DNA of 64,000 nt from Trichuris trichiura (GCA_037903355.1 JBAJFE010000001.1:558001-622000); one strand, 5' to 3'. Shown: positions 21,301 through 33,709, numbered from the stretch's first letter. Notes: generated by a model from the sequence alone, not told the origin. Program-made: numbers and translations.

Positions 21301-24300
21301 ATACACGAGAATTCACAGTAGACTGAACTGTGCTGGAAGCACGGAACTGCGGCTGACTGCTACAGTACATAGCGGGGATTCTAATGACAACAACAACAAC
21401 AGCCACGTCAGTTTCTCCCTGCTCTGAGGACAATCAACAATACTTGAATAAACGCATTGGCGTATCAGCAACTGGTGATGCTTTGCTGCAGTTCATCTCA
21501 GAGGAAGTTGACTTCAGGACCGCTGCCTCTCTCAGCATCATCTGCCTCACGCTGTTCATTTTTTGACCTCCTACTGTTGCTCGCTCCACTCTGTTTTTTT
21601 CCTTACATCAGTCGCTTACTTCCTTATCTTCAGCCATTCATATGTTTCCAAGCTAAGTGAAGAAGCATTAGCTGTACGTAAGCAAAGATAACACACAGTG
21701 TCTGTGATGTTCAGAAAGTTCCCGGAAAGAGGGTGCGGTGTCAAACAGGTCGCCGACCAATGGGCGAAAACATGTTTTGTCTTACGTCCGTTATCTTCAG
21801 ACTTGTACGGAGAGGTGGCTTTATCCGACGCTGCACAAGTGTGATACAAGCTGCTCTCAAATTAATCGTTTCTTCTTGTGATACGGAAAATCTTCGTTTT
21901 GAGGTGAGAGCTAACTTTAAACTTCTTGATAAAACTGTTTCTTCTTACGGAGTATATCTCGTTTGAAATACAAAAAACATTTGATGTAGTCCATGGCACA
22001 TCCAAATGGTCCGTAATGTGGTCCGGTCCGTCTGGAACATACTCCGTAAGAGGCAACAATTTAATCATAAAACTCTACAGTCCCGTACCAAAAAGCGATA
22101 TTTTCAAAACATTAAATTTCTATCTTGACTTGGTAGGCAGCCGAGGAGAATTACTCAATGTTTGCAACAGGTTTACGGAAGTAGCGCACCATCTAGTGGT
22201 TGCCTATGAGTGGAAAAAGCGTTTCAAGGAGGGCAGAGAGGCCAACGAAGACGGCCGGAGAACGGGAAGACCAGCAACCGCAACGAGCCAAGGAACCGTG
22301 GCCCTTGTCCGGAACCTAGTGGAAGGAGACCGCAGAATTACCATCAGGAGGATTGCTAGAATGGCTGGGATCTCTCTCAATTCAGAATTTGGAGTACTGC
22401 ATGAAACCCTTGGTCTATTGAAGCTTTCAGCTTGGCGGGTCCCGAAAGCATCGTTGCGTGAAGAATAGCTGGTTCGATGCGTTAACCTTTCTCGGAAGCT
22501 TTTAACGAAGATTGAAACATATGAGACCGAGTTTTTTGACCGCATCGTCACGGGAGATGAAATGTAGATCTACCAATATGACTTTGAGAGTAAGATCCAA
22601 TCCAAACAGTGGTTACCGAACGGGTCAGCAGGTCCGATCAAGTTTAGAACAGAGTAGGGAGCTAAAAAGGTTATGGCGACCACATTCTAGGACTCGGACG
22701 GAATAGTTCTGACTTCCTCGAAGAAGAGCGAACAGTAACGGCAAGTTATTACAAAGCAGGATTGTAAAAGTTAGACACCTTACTGGCAAGAAAACGGCGT
22801 GACAAGTTGCACCTCAGTGCCTTTTTCCATCACGATAACGCGCCAGCTCGTTCGTCAAGGACTGTGAGGACGTTCTTCGTGAGTTCCGGTGGGAAGTCAT
22901 TCCACACCCGCCTTACAGTCCAGGTCTTGCCCCGTCAGACCTTTTCCTTTTCCCAAAGTTAAAAAAACATTTAAGGGGTCCGCTGTTCGAGTCAATGGAT
23001 GACGCAAAACGCACCATCTCGACTTGACGCAATACACAGCCCCCAGGATTCTACAAGGAAAATATGCGGCGGTAGAGACACCGTCTGCAGAAGTGCCTAG
23101 AGGTTGACGGAAGATACGTTGAGAAATAAGTTTGATATCATTGGAAATAAATTTTGTTCAATTTTTTCGGGAACTTTTCGAACAACCCTCGTATGTGCTG
23201 CCTGTTTACAGTGACATTTTTCCTGTCAGTCCTCCGTTACATCGTTATTGCCCTTAAGAGAAGTCGTACGACCTTTTCTGCTTCCCCCTGCCCGGTGGAG
23301 AATAACTGCCTCGTCAGGCATAGCTTTATTCATGAGGCTGTAAAGATTCGACCATACGATTTCCTCGTTACATTATGCATTCCTCAACAACACGCGAGAG
23401 CATAGTGTGCCAGCCTGTCTTTTCTCTGAATTTTTATTGATTGTTATGCGCCTGTTCTAGCTTTCGTATGCAAAAGCTGACGAAATTTCTGGCCGCTACT
23501 CCAGCCAGCATTGTATTTAGCGCTATCGAATAGCACAATGCGCCCAAGAAAAAAACAAAATAAAAAATTCAAAACGCATTACTAAATGGGTGCTCCTTCC
23601 ACAACATCCTAAAGATGAAATTTTCAAAACGAGGCAATCTTAAGTAACAATGACTTCAAGGAGTATAAGTTTTATTTACGGAAGAGGTCCCCTTAAAACG
23701 TTTCCAGAAACTCTGGAGCTTTCGAATGATACACATTCACCAGAAAGTCCCAGAGCTTTTAGAAACGTTATGACGGAATCCTTTCCGTGAATAAAATTTA
23801 TACTCTACGGAAATCCATAGTCCCATAAAGAAAAATTGCGGCCATCTCAGGGACCGTGTATTTTTTGCTCTTGGAAGGTACTATATTTTAGGCTGCAACA
23901 AACTGCTATCAAATGCAGTCTGAAAACCAAGAAGTCTGTTCATGAATATTGCACATGAAACCGCATAGTTCCAAAAACATCGCTTCTCAAACAAGCTAAA
24001 AGCACAGAATGCATTGCTGGTCCGTAAATTAACAGAACCCTTGAGCAACCAAGGTAAAAATGCGAAAGAAGCACCATTTAGTTAATGTACTCACGATAAT
24101 AAGGGCGTACTCTAATAAAAAACAAAGTTAATTACACAAAATGAAGCATTCAGGTCTAAGGATATTCACCTACTTTGCCCGCAGACAACAGGCCAAAGCA
24201 GAACCAAATGCTTCGTTTTTTATTATTGGCACAATAAGTTTGAGCGACTTAATTTAACGGGACCAAACAATTTCATTGACTTGTCGTATGCGTTTAACCT

Positions 24301-27300
24301 CTTTGCAACGATGTCAGATTAACAGGTCGATATCCATTCCAATATCGCTCGACGTCGTTTACCGTTATTCGTCACCGTTTCGCTGAAGACAAAGAGCAGA
24401 TGCCTTGAAAGCTACGGTTACGTTATTTGTAATTTCAAATAAAACTTTTTAGCTACACATAGGCCAATCTCGTACTACAGGTCAATAATAGCTCTGTTAC
24501 TGTTAAAACAATAAACGGGTACGCATAGACCGAAAAAACTAAAACCTACGTATCTGTTATAAAAGATTCTACACTAAATTACTGTGGTAAACGTAAAAAT
24601 CTGACTAGAATAAACACTATTATGCGATTAACAATGCAAGCTGTAATTTTATTACCGTGTTTGAGAAATTTGTTGGTGCAATAGTTGATGTACGCAATAA
24701 CAACCAGAAACGGGACGAAAACGTGCAGCCAAGAAATACGTTGCACCAAGCAGTATTCCATGATTCATGCAGTGTAGAACTTGCATAAGAGTGAACCTTC
24801 AGCTATAGATTAGATCAAAAACATCTGATTTCATGAATGCACTTGGTTAGTTTATTTTTCGCTAAGATCTACATCCAATAGCAATGATTACAAGCACTGA
24901 TATACATTGAAGTGTCAGAATGCATTACGAGAAAATTGGTTGTTCAACATACGAGAGAAATCCTACAGATTTCTTGCTGTTGCTACAATTCCCCTTAGGT
25001 CAGAGAATTCTGCTGACACACCACGAGCGATTCAGACAGTCATTCTCAAGGGAGCGATTGCTCGTAGAATGGAAGGTCGAATGGAGGCGGTGAAAGGACT
25101 CAGAGATGTGGTGGGACGGTTACTCGAGAGAAAAACCAATACTAAGAAAAATGATGACAAAGTGGCGAAGCAAAAGGAAAGAATAATGTAAGACAAACCG
25201 CAGCCCAAACAATTTCAGTTAACGCTGGGCCTTCACGAATATGCCGCACCGCTTAACCTTCGCACGAATGCGTTCGAGACATCACTCTCTCACGCTTCGC
25301 TTTTTCACTATCCACCCATCGCCTAGACCATAACCATGAACGTAGCACAGCAAAAACTGTAACAGGCTGGACTACCTTTTTTCCAGCCTGCAACATAAAT
25401 TAGTTGCTATACAATGGTACTAATAGTTCTTGTATGCAAATTCACAGATCAGGAGAGAGTCTGAACAAGAAGGATGGCTGAAAAAAGGAGAGGGACAGCG
25501 CCGTCTGAGGCAGACGACCAGCTCAGACAACAGCTGCCAGTTTAAACCTAAGAAATACAAATGAAAGAATAAGAATGAAAGAATACTACTGACGTTTTCA
25601 TCAGAAATCGTCAAACCTTCATGTTATAAGTGCATGTAGGATATATGGCTAACGGTAAATAAAGTAGAAGAGAAAAAACCGACAAACAAAACATACACTC
25701 TGGTATCCGAATCGCTTCCCCCAACAGCTAGTTTGGATAGTCTATTGTACTCCAATTGGAAAAAATGAGACGTCGCTAGCCAGCAGGTTGTGCTAGTAAA
25801 GATCAGCAGACAGCTACAAAACCACTATTTTACAATGACCATGCAGCACTTCCAAACAGGATGGAATATTCTAGTAGTCCGCCTATCGTAACGATGTCAA
25901 CCAGCTAAAAAGCAATTAAGCTGCTTTGAAAATTTGTCTTAAAGATAACGTTTCTGTTGTAGACAATGCAACAGTTATCAGCTAATTGATCAGGGCTACC
26001 ATAGTGAAATATCTTTATTACGGATTCGATGTCCCGTTGAGATGTAGAATAAAAGAAAAGTTTTTTCTCTCTCCGGAGCTTTCGGGTCTGCCGCGACCCG
26101 TCTTCAGCGGTCCAATGATGTGTATGGTTTGTGGGACGACATTTGTTTTCCATCACTTTTTAACGTTTAAAACTAGAGTTTTAAAGTTCTTCTTCTGTGT
26201 TTGTCAGCTGCCAGTATTCTTGTAGAAATGCAGGGTTAACCAACTTTCCTGCTTAAATGTAGAGACCATGGAATTTTACCCAATTGCTTCAAGCTAAAAT
26301 GGGGCCAGTACGTAGATAATCAAACCAGAACAATCTTATTTACGGCTGAATTATCTCTACTACGAAGTGTTATAAGAAAACACAGATCTACACTAGCAAG
26401 ACTACGAGCAGATTACATTTGCACGCTGAATTTCCTCGGAACATGGTTACATAAAAATATTTACGAAACCCTGGTCTAGCACGTGGAACTCGCCACAAGA
26501 ACTGTATGCACCTCAAAAAAACAGGTACTAAAAAGAAAATCTGACAGGCACAGAAGAAGAACTTTAAAACTCTAGTTTTAAACGTTAAAAAGTGATGGAA
26601 GACAAATGTCGTCCCATAAACCACACACATCATTGGACCACTGAAGACTGGTCGCGGCAGAGCCGAAAACTCCGGAGAGAGAAAAAACTTTTCGTTTATT
26701 CTACATCTCAACGGGACGTCGAATCCGTAATAAAGATATTTCAATATGAAAACGTATAGTCCCGTACAAAAGCATCACATCTTCAGGGCTACCATAAAAA
26801 AATCCACCCAGAGATCTGCGCAACTTAACTAGGATGACGACGGGGTATCGTTTCGCTCAACAACTCCAAGCGAGTCCGCGTTTGTCCTCATGTTTAAAAT
26901 AAGGGTAAAACAGAAACTTTGCCAAATAAGCTACCTGCTACTGTTGTCACGTTTTCAGAATGTAGGATAAACGTACGCATGTTAAAGCTTCGATTCGACG
27001 CTCTCCCTCTAAACCTGAATAACATCTGTTTCCGTTGATAACTAGGTGGCCGAACATTTTAATTTACATTAAACTTGTGTTTGCAGTAATAGCAACTTTT
27101 TATATGTAAACACATTAGCCTCTCTGAACTTCTTGAATAACATACTAGGATTACGCTGCTTTACAGAATGGACAGCTACCTTCCGTTGAACGAATATTGA
27201 AAGTTGAACATGAACTTCACTGCAGAACAAGCAGAATAAGGTGCGAAATTATGTAATACAACTGAGCTCACTAACGCATCATGATTCATAGCAACAGACT

Positions 27301-30300
27301 GTCTGATTAATGGTTGTTTGACTGGCACTTACGTCAGGCATATAAACTAAACCCGCTATTCTAACTTTAAAATTTCTGATAAGCCCGCACATATTGGTTA
27401 ATAAGGAAAAATAAGCACTGAACGGAAAGTAAAATATTGTTGAAGAATAGACAAACTAAATAGTAAGTACTTTAGTTCACTTAACTTAGGTAAGAAAACT
27501 TCACCTTAGCCAATTGGAAATGAAAAGATGCATTCTATTAATAAAGTTGCAACTGCATACCTGAAAGTTTTTGGAAAATAAGGCACGAGTGAAACTATCG
27601 CGAAGCAAAAATAGTTTAATAGAACAAAGCGATCCACACTTACCTATCCTCTCGTATTAACTGCTCGCAGAAAATGTCTGAATTAGCGAAGTCTCTAGCA
27701 TAGCGACTGCCGGAATAGTGAAATTCAATTATATTAGCAATGCCAGACCCCCCCCCCCCACACCTGAAACTTTTTGACCGCGAAAATAGATAAATAACTG
27801 CAACAAAAATTCATCTGCAGTTGATGGAGGCAAAACATTCAATTTGTGTACGCGTGCAGGTAACACGTTTACATGAAAACTTTATCACTTTGATTCATCA
27901 TGCTTGGCCGCCAAAAACTTACCATCCTGACACCTCTGCAGCTCGTGATTGCAAGCAGTGGCAATCTCCTTACGCATATAGACGTTTGGATAAGGTTCCG
28001 CTTTGAAGTAATGTTCCAGCACGTTAATATGCTGCTGTTTGAAAGAGAAACGCTCACGCCTCTGCAAGCGCTCCTTGGTTTGTACTGTGCGGGATTTGAT
28101 GTAGCTGCTCGTCGGAAACTCGTCTGCAATACATCATAATCTCTGTCTATTGCAGTAGTACAGTTGTTGCTCACTTAATATTTCTGGATTGCTCTTGAAA
28201 ACAATATACCACGTAAACATGAGGTTACGGACTCTTTCAGACAGTTCTTTGGCGACACCGTTCAAAAACTTGGATACATAAGGCTGCGAAATCCCGGTCA
28301 TATACGCAATGGACTGTTGCCTAAGCTGGTTACGTGAAACAAACTCTCTTATTTCTTTGATTATTTCTTCCTCGTCTTTTCTACGATGATTTCATTGCAT
28401 AAACGGAGCATATAAAACAAATCGGCCAACTTTTTCAGCTGTTCCAACTCTTCCTGCTGCTCGGCTGTCTGCAGTTGGAATGGATACGGTTGCCTTCTCT
28501 CCTGGCGAAGGGAAAGATCAACTGCGACCGCTCTGCACTCGCCACTGACGATATTTGGTCCATTTCCATTCTTCATTTTTAACCTGTCTAAAACCGGCGA
28601 TTGCACGTACGGCATCTGCCATACACTGCCATTTCGATCAGTAGGAACAACCGATTCAACACTAGATGCGGACGTGCTGCTATTAGTCCTGTTACTAGTC
28701 TGCTGGATGACAACCGGTAATGTTTCAATTTCTTTTCCGTTTCGCGGGACAAAATAGTCAAAAGGATGTTGAATATTTGAACGTGGCAGCGGGAATTCGA
28801 TATGCAGTTCGTCGTCTAATCGGTCGAATGCATTGTATATCTAAAAGCTTTTAGATGAGTTAAGTGAGCATACGAAGTAATCCTATTTCAATAATGAGTA
28901 ATTACTTTGCTACCACCTTTCAGTCGCAAGCAGAATATTTAAATGTTTCCAATTTTCCTACTCTATATACTTCTGCAACCACTTGTGCCGCTGTTACGGG
29001 ACAGCCATCTCCAGAACCCCGAACATCGACTCACTATTGCACAAGGTCTAATCGGCCACACTATCTCACTTGTTTCTCTCTTTGTCAACCGATATATCAA
29101 TGCTTCATATTTTAATTACTGATGAATTTCGATTATGCATAGAGATAACACCTTATTACTTGGTAAAATCGCAGATCCAACTGAACAAGCATTCGTTGCG
29201 AAAAAGGTTTACGTAAATTCTATCACATTCTCTGTTGGCACTCTGTAGAACGAACTCATCACTGTTTGTACTCAAAAGATTCGACGTTCTTAAATGACCA
29301 GCTGGAAACCAAGAAAACGGGCGCTTAATCTTTCCTGGGCATGAAATCAGAGCAAATAGCTGAGGGAAAAGTAGCGCATGAAATGATAATATTGTAACTA
29401 ATCAACCTTTAATTGAATACGATTTGAAAGTCAAGTTCTACTGAGTCAACTCTTTCGCTTCACTTCTTTACTTCTGGTGTTTTACCATTTCAACCAATGG
29501 CGCACCAGTTGCACATGAACCTGGAAGCTTCAGTTCAATTGTCGTATTAGAAAAAAGGTGATTTAGTCAGGAAAACACCCAACCACATGCAGAACAGTCA
29601 GCGGAAAGTTCTAGGCGAGGACACTACTCTCCACACATTAGCCACAGAAGTCGCTAAAGGTAAGCTTCCCTGCTGCTTTTAAAAAGCTACTTTCCTCTCT
29701 CACGACATTAGCCATAAGAAACGTTATTCACTTTCCTACCATAAGTTATTCTGTCAGATTAGTCAATCAAGATTACCGTCACTGGCGAGAAATAATCGAT
29801 GCTAGAAGAAAGAGAAACAGAAAAATAAATTATAGAAATAGCGGCATCGCAAATAGTGCGTTCGCACCGAGGCGCAGGAACTATATGGCCGTTCGAGCAA
29901 TTATCACTCATGGAAAGGCGAACTTTTTATGCATATAAAATTATTGATGCCATGTATTGATCAGTGTGTTTCAAGAGTGCTGAACCATGAGAAAAACGAG
30001 TGGCACATTTCACTCTTACGTTTTAGGAGCTGCTCAGCCTTTACTGATGAACTTATAACCCTGTCAATTTGTGTAGTTCATTAATGGAGGGTGCAAAGGC
30101 GTCATGCCTTTGAAGCTGCCTTACTGATTAGCCAAAAGAACCTACAAAATTCAGCTTCCAGAAAGCGCTGCTTTCAAGAGCTAAAGACGGGAAGAATGGT
30201 TACAGGTTTCATCTTCTTGCCAATAAACAAGGAAATCACTCTACATTGATGAATTGAAAAAGTTCCCCTAAGCTTCTGCCAACCTCCGGATATGAATGAA

Positions 30301-31971
30301 ACGTTTAGCAAGAGAAACTATAGTCGCCTGAACGCTCCAGGATATACCCGGATGGACTCATTGCTCGATTCTTTAGTCAAGCAATAGCGCATCGATTAAT
30401 TTGAAACTGGTAGGGCGCATTGATTTTTTACGCCCTGCTTCATAGCGTGAGCAAAGAACGACGAAAGAGAAAATGAAGCATCAGAGAAAGTGTGTTGTCA
30501 TTTGCGACAGTCAATTTTCCTAAAGTAGTGCCCAGCCTACGAGCATGGTCATTACTAAGCCCGGAAGTTGGCTGAGCGAGAGAAAAAGACACTGGCACCA
30601 CCTCCATTTGTTACAAATTCGTTTTTGTGTCTCGTACTCTTTCTTGGTCTCTCCTCTCTCGGCTTCAATCGTTATCACTGGTTCAAGTCAAACTTTGAAA
30701 ACTGCTTTGTCTTCGGCCATGCATCGCCTCCTGACGGTGAACATTCATTAGACCTGCATGCGGCCAATAACCAAACAAAAGATTCATGTTTTTCTGACCA
30801 TTCGTTTAGATGGACAGTCGCAATGTTGCATTAATTTTTAAATGCAGAAGTAGAATCGTCTAGGCGTTTCGAATCACCACGAAATTTTGCTGCTCGAATA
30901 TTTAGAAGGGTGCGTTACACTATGTCTTAAAGGCAAAATTTGTCACACCTTATGCGAGAACAATGTTGGCCCCTTGTTACAATTAAAATCGGATCTAGTC
31001 GGACTTCACCCCTCCGTCGGCTGAGGCGATAACTTCAAACGGCAATGCGCGACGATATCGCGTACTGAAGTGTGATTAGCGCAGCGTGATTAGTGAATGC
31101 GGGAGGTTATTGACCCATAACCCTTATGTTAAGTCTTAGGCTTAGGCTAGGGCAGGAGAAGATGGGCGGCAAACGTATTGTTCTATTGCTCCTTAATCCG
31201 CATTAGACCTCTTTTGAAGTTATCGCCACAGCCGACGGAGGGCCGAATTCGGACTAGAACCATTAAATCGTCCCACTCTAAGCCGCTTGCCTTGTAGAAA
31301 TTGTCTTTGACGTTATACTTGACTGTAGGCAGCTTTCTTAGCCACGCTCCAGTTAACGAAAACACCTGGGACAACGGGCAGCTGACTTACTATCTCGAAA
31401 GGGGTAATAAACCGGTTTGACAACAAGGTTATAACATGGGACGCTGTTGCTCCGGCTGTTAATCCAAACCTGTCTCTGCCCCTCGCTTGAACGATTGATT
31501 AAGCGCTCCGTAGTTTTTACCGACGGCTCTGTAGCTGAAAACGACCGAATGGAAGATGAATTCGAGTCGATGTTTCAGTCACCGAGAAATACGCCTGAGA
31601 AACAATTTCTTCTTATTTTACGTCACGGCCGAGTGACAAGAGGAGGGGAAGCATAATGGAAAAACAGGGAATCGAAGCAAAGACAGTCGCGATGTGTAAC
31701 AATACGTTAAGGTGCTGAATAGTATTAATAATTCCAGCCGTGCATATCTACTGTGTCAAATAATTGATTCAACATTTCGCCTTTAACAGGATAAGCTGTC
31801 CGCGCTTCTTAAAAATGCCGACATATAAAAAATCGAGTAAGAGCAACACAGTTGCTGCGGCTATAATTGAAGCGCTGATCTTACCTCGGCAACGGCGGTA
31901 AGGGAAATACCCGTCTGGCGCAGACGACGTACCAATTCAACCTGCTCCACTGTGTAAAAGGAGGTGGTCAT
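15315..31971 (-). CDS. hmbx-1: HMBOX1/HOT1-like homeobox protein
   Basis: Six coding exons on the minus strand: 31971-31885, 28840-28431, 28380-28175, 28123-27923, 16227-16144 and 15784-15315. All splice phases agree, giving 485 residues. Residues 2-40 (SFYTVEQVELVRRLRQTGIS, then IYNAFDRLDDE) match the N-terminal dimerisation-type helix of HMBOX1. About 166-232 is a POU-specific/HNF-1-like domain (EIIKEIREFVSRNQLRQQSI; TGISQPYVSKFL). About 256-327 is an atypical 72-residue homeodomain (RRERFSFKQQHINVLEHYF; VANWFSNRRKEKKRK, with the helix-3 WFxNRR). The tail is acidic and Ser-rich. HMBOX1 (HOT1) is a nuclear protein that binds double-stranded telomere repeats in vertebrates and also acts as a transcription factor; C. 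elegans has hmbx-1. The homeodomain is split by an 11,695-bp intron. The small introns are 50 and 51 bp; the donor at 28430 (GTTGGC) is weak but preserves the alignment. Confidence 0.85.
19384..19600 (+). repeat. dispersed repeat, copy 1 (HMBOX1-like intron)
   Basis: About 220 bp, clearly related in the same orientation to 20955-21195 (shared CTTACACCGCTGA, GGAACAAG, AAACGTACGG, GGTAAGG, CAGGCCAA) and more distantly to 5265-5450. The CACCGCTGACGGTGGAAC block resembles the centre of the 52.6-kb palindrome, so these may be decayed relatives of the foldback family. Confidence 0.55.
20350..20628. repeat. imperfect long palindrome
   Basis: Left arm from AATAATAATAAAC (about 20348) to GGTGCCAAACCATG (20458-20471); right arm from CATGGTTTGGCACC (about 20531) to GTTATTATTATT (about 20630). 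The central part holds GCTGAAGACG, like the core of the foldback family. Arms are about 110-125 bp and diverged. No tail or target duplication is clear. An old copy. Confidence 0.6.
20955..21195 (+). repeat. dispersed repeat, copy 2
   Basis: Homologue of 19384-19600. It ends in an (AAAC)n tract (about 21167-21190), which could be the 3' tail of a retroposed short element. A short tRNA-like look upstream (GCGGTTAGCGAGTTAGGG, about 20915) hints at a SINE, but no convincing B box was found. Confidence 0.5.
21705..23192 (+). mobile_element. mariner element with dead transposase
   Basis: Inverted ends share GTTC(A/G)(A)AAAGTTCCCGGAAA-like sequence (left about 21715-21735, right about 23160-23185, ending near ACAACCCTCG). 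From about 22130 to 23060 the plus strand encodes a mariner transposase: AYEWKKRFKEGREANEDGRR (N-terminal HTH end), IVTGDEM-stop-IYQYD (first catalytic Asp), a HHDNAP-type block (second Asp, about 22832) and SPGLAPSDLFLFPKLKKHLK-like sequence with frame breaks (third Asp, about 22925), the DD34D order. Several stops and frameshifts kill it. It carries a nested foldback at about 21931-22110 and lies in the 11.7-kb intron of the HMBOX1-like gene. Confidence 0.8.
21931..22110. repeat. foldback element nested in mariner
   Basis: Arms CTTCTTACGGAGTATAT / ATACTCCGTAAGAGG around TGGCACATCCAAATGG, followed by the family tail (ATCATAAAACTCTACAGTCC, CGTACCAA, ATTTTCAAAAC) at the right. The flanks TTTAAACTTCTTGA and ATTAAATTTCTATC agree at roughly 9 of 14 positions, weak support for the 14-bp duplication. 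It interrupts the mariner 5' region, so it is younger than the mariner. Confidence 0.6.
23640..23850. repeat. eroded foldback element
   Basis: Inverted arms TTTTATTTACGGAAGAGG ... CTGGAGCTTTCG and CCCAGAGCTTTTAG ... CCTTTCCGTGAATAAAA, then a degenerate tail (CATAGTCCCATAAAG). Target duplication not seen. Confidence 0.5.
24907..25191 (+). other. unassigned open frame in intron
   Basis: A 94-codon open stretch starting at a TTG, rich in Arg/Lys/Glu towards the end (RRMEGRMEAVKGLRDVVGRL). It lies in the 11.7-kb intron, lacks an ATG and matches nothing I recognise. Probably chance. Confidence 0.15.
26004..26782. repeat. large foldback element with 14-bp target duplication
   Basis: Arms of about 220 bp (about 26004-26225 and 26535-26745) are inverted copies and share the core CTCCGGAGCTTTCGG and the CCCGT(C)TTCAG block with other copies. 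A spacer of about 300 bp between the arms has no match in the window. The tail at the right reads CAATATGAAAACGTATAGTC, CCGTACAAAAGC. Both sides are flanked by the identical 14-mer TCAGGGCTACCATA (25990-26003 and 26783-26796). It lies in the HMBOX1-like intron. Confidence 0.85.
28841..30990. other. first intron of HMBOX1-like gene, part
   Basis: Between coding exons 1 and 2 of the minus-strand gene (whole intron 28841-31884). No second gene recognised; open frames at 30545-30834 have no support. The remaining identified feature of the intron is the TIR element at 30991-31261. Confidence 0.5.
30991..31261. mobile_element. GGGTCT-type TIR element with TTAGGC motif
   Basis: A 271-bp element. 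Ends GGATCTAGTCGGACTTCACC and (right end, inverted) GGTTCTAGTCCGAATTCGGC, both followed by CTCCGTCGGCTGxGGCGATA and ACTTCAAA. The flanking octamers TTAAAATC and ATTAAATC are nearly identical. Inside is TTAGGCTTAGGCTAGGGCAG, the telomere-type motif found at the same relative place in the other family members. It sits in intron 1 of the HOT1-like gene. Confidence 0.7.
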
Positions 31972-33514
31972 CCAGCCTAATGATCTGCAAACAGGATACC
32001 TAACCAGAGTTCAGAAAACGAGGCAGACTGGTGAGTCGCGAATCAGTAAGCATGACAGGGAATATCCATTTTAACAAGAACATGTTGTCCTTATGACCAC
32101 TCCAAACTGCCTGCATTGTGTGCCTTAGCCAGTAGAAGGTGCGCTGCGCTTGTTTGATCAACAACTCTTTTCAAAGGAATAAGCGCAGGCGAAGTTACAT
32201 TATGAAAGGTCGACTATCGGAACGATGGCGTTTCGACTAATTATATGAAAGACACTGTATTGTATTGCTTCACGTTAGCCCATCGTCGAGGCCATCTCTC
32301 GCCGTCTGCTTACGTAGACGATAAGGGAAAAGCGTATAAACCGGCCCCGATCGATACCTTGTTTCTTATACTAATGAAAGAATGAGTAAGCCGCATTCGT
32401 CGACAATGCTTACAATTGTCTCCAGTCATGCGCTTTGGCCATCTGTCGACGACGGTTCTAGTATGCAACGGCAAAAAGTGCTTACACGACTCGGTTAGTC
32501 GCGCGCCATCGACTAAGCACTTTTCAAGGCGCATAATCAAAAGTGATGGTTGTCTGGAAATGCATACAGCTAATCCGCATCGGCTTAACAAGATTCATTC
32601 GTAGGCGAAACCGTTCCGGCATGCCGGCCGAGGGTTTCCACTTTCACCCCCTACTTTCGAAGTATTACCTTCTAGTACGTAGACTTGAACAAGAAGTCAT
32701 ATGCTGCTTCTAACGGGCGCGCCAGCAGGGAGAACTGTAACACCCGCCGGGTGACACGACGAAGCGATAAACGGAGCTGAGTTTGTTGGCAGAGTTTAAA
32801 CTAGCTGAACGCACTATTATGGGCCAGTTGCGACAGACAGACGCCTTTACCACCGCGCATAATAATTTTTAAGCCCGCCTAGCTAGGTCTGCTCATTATA
32901 ATCGGTGTGAGGGAGCTAGCACTTTTATAGCATCCTTGAATTTGGCTCGCAGCGCTTAAAATCGAACACTCAGAAATATTTTGTTACTGCTCCATCCGCT
33001 TAAGCCTACGCATCATTTTCACTTGTCAGCTAACCGTCGTCTGATGACTAATCGACCAGTTTTGTTCGAAGCATTCAGTTGGTTAGCAGCTTACGACAAT
33101 GTGGTTTGAATCAACCTTGTTTCGTTGCGAAGTAATAGCATTACTCGCTCTTATATGTACTTATAAGCACCTTATGAAGGCACCTACGCGGAAACAAGCT
33201 TACCAAAGGTGAATACAACTTACGCGCCGCTGTTGCTCTTCAAGTCGACTGAATAATCGTTCCGGCCGCCGAGAGAATAGTTTTCTAACTGGAATTCAGC
33301 TCCCCAACCTAAGGGAGTGTATTCGATTTGTTATTCAGAATATAGGTTAGTTGAAACGTGTAGCGTCGAACGAGCATCGATGGACAACAGAGACGTTCGA
33401 TGAAGGCGCACTTAAGTCTTTAGGTCCTCCTTTCATCGACCCTGGCCCTTATTTCGCAGTCGGTTCTTCCAATAACGTTTTTTTATAACCAAAACGTGTC
33501 AGATTGATTGGAAA
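31972..33514. other. upstream region of the HMBOX1-like gene
   Basis: Expected to hold the promoter and any 5' non-coding exon of the minus-strand gene starting at 31971. No coding sequence or transposon is recognised. An acceptor-like tract lies just upstream of the ATG (CATTAGGCTGG), so a non-coding first exon is possible. Confidence 0.35.
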
Positions 33515-33634
33515 TGTTGCGTTTGTCAGGAGCGCAGTTAACAAGCGGTGACATCTACCCTCTCTCTAGCCCAGAATATCGTAATCAAACTGTAGCGTTA
33601 TCCAGGTTCATGCGTCCTATTGCGTGTCCCAACA
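33515..33634 (-). repeat. 3' LTR
   Basis: About 120 bp, roughly 85-90% identical by eye to 38948-39066 (shared TGTCAGGAGCGCAG, CCCAGAATATCGTAATCAAA, CAGGTTCATGCGTCCTATT). Short for a gypsy LTR. Confidence 0.8.
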
Positions 33635-33709
33635 CCTCCCAGCGAGCGAAAAAAAGAATTTCAAACGGTGAACACGATTAAGAAAAGCGGTATGTCTTCT
33701 GCTTTGGAT

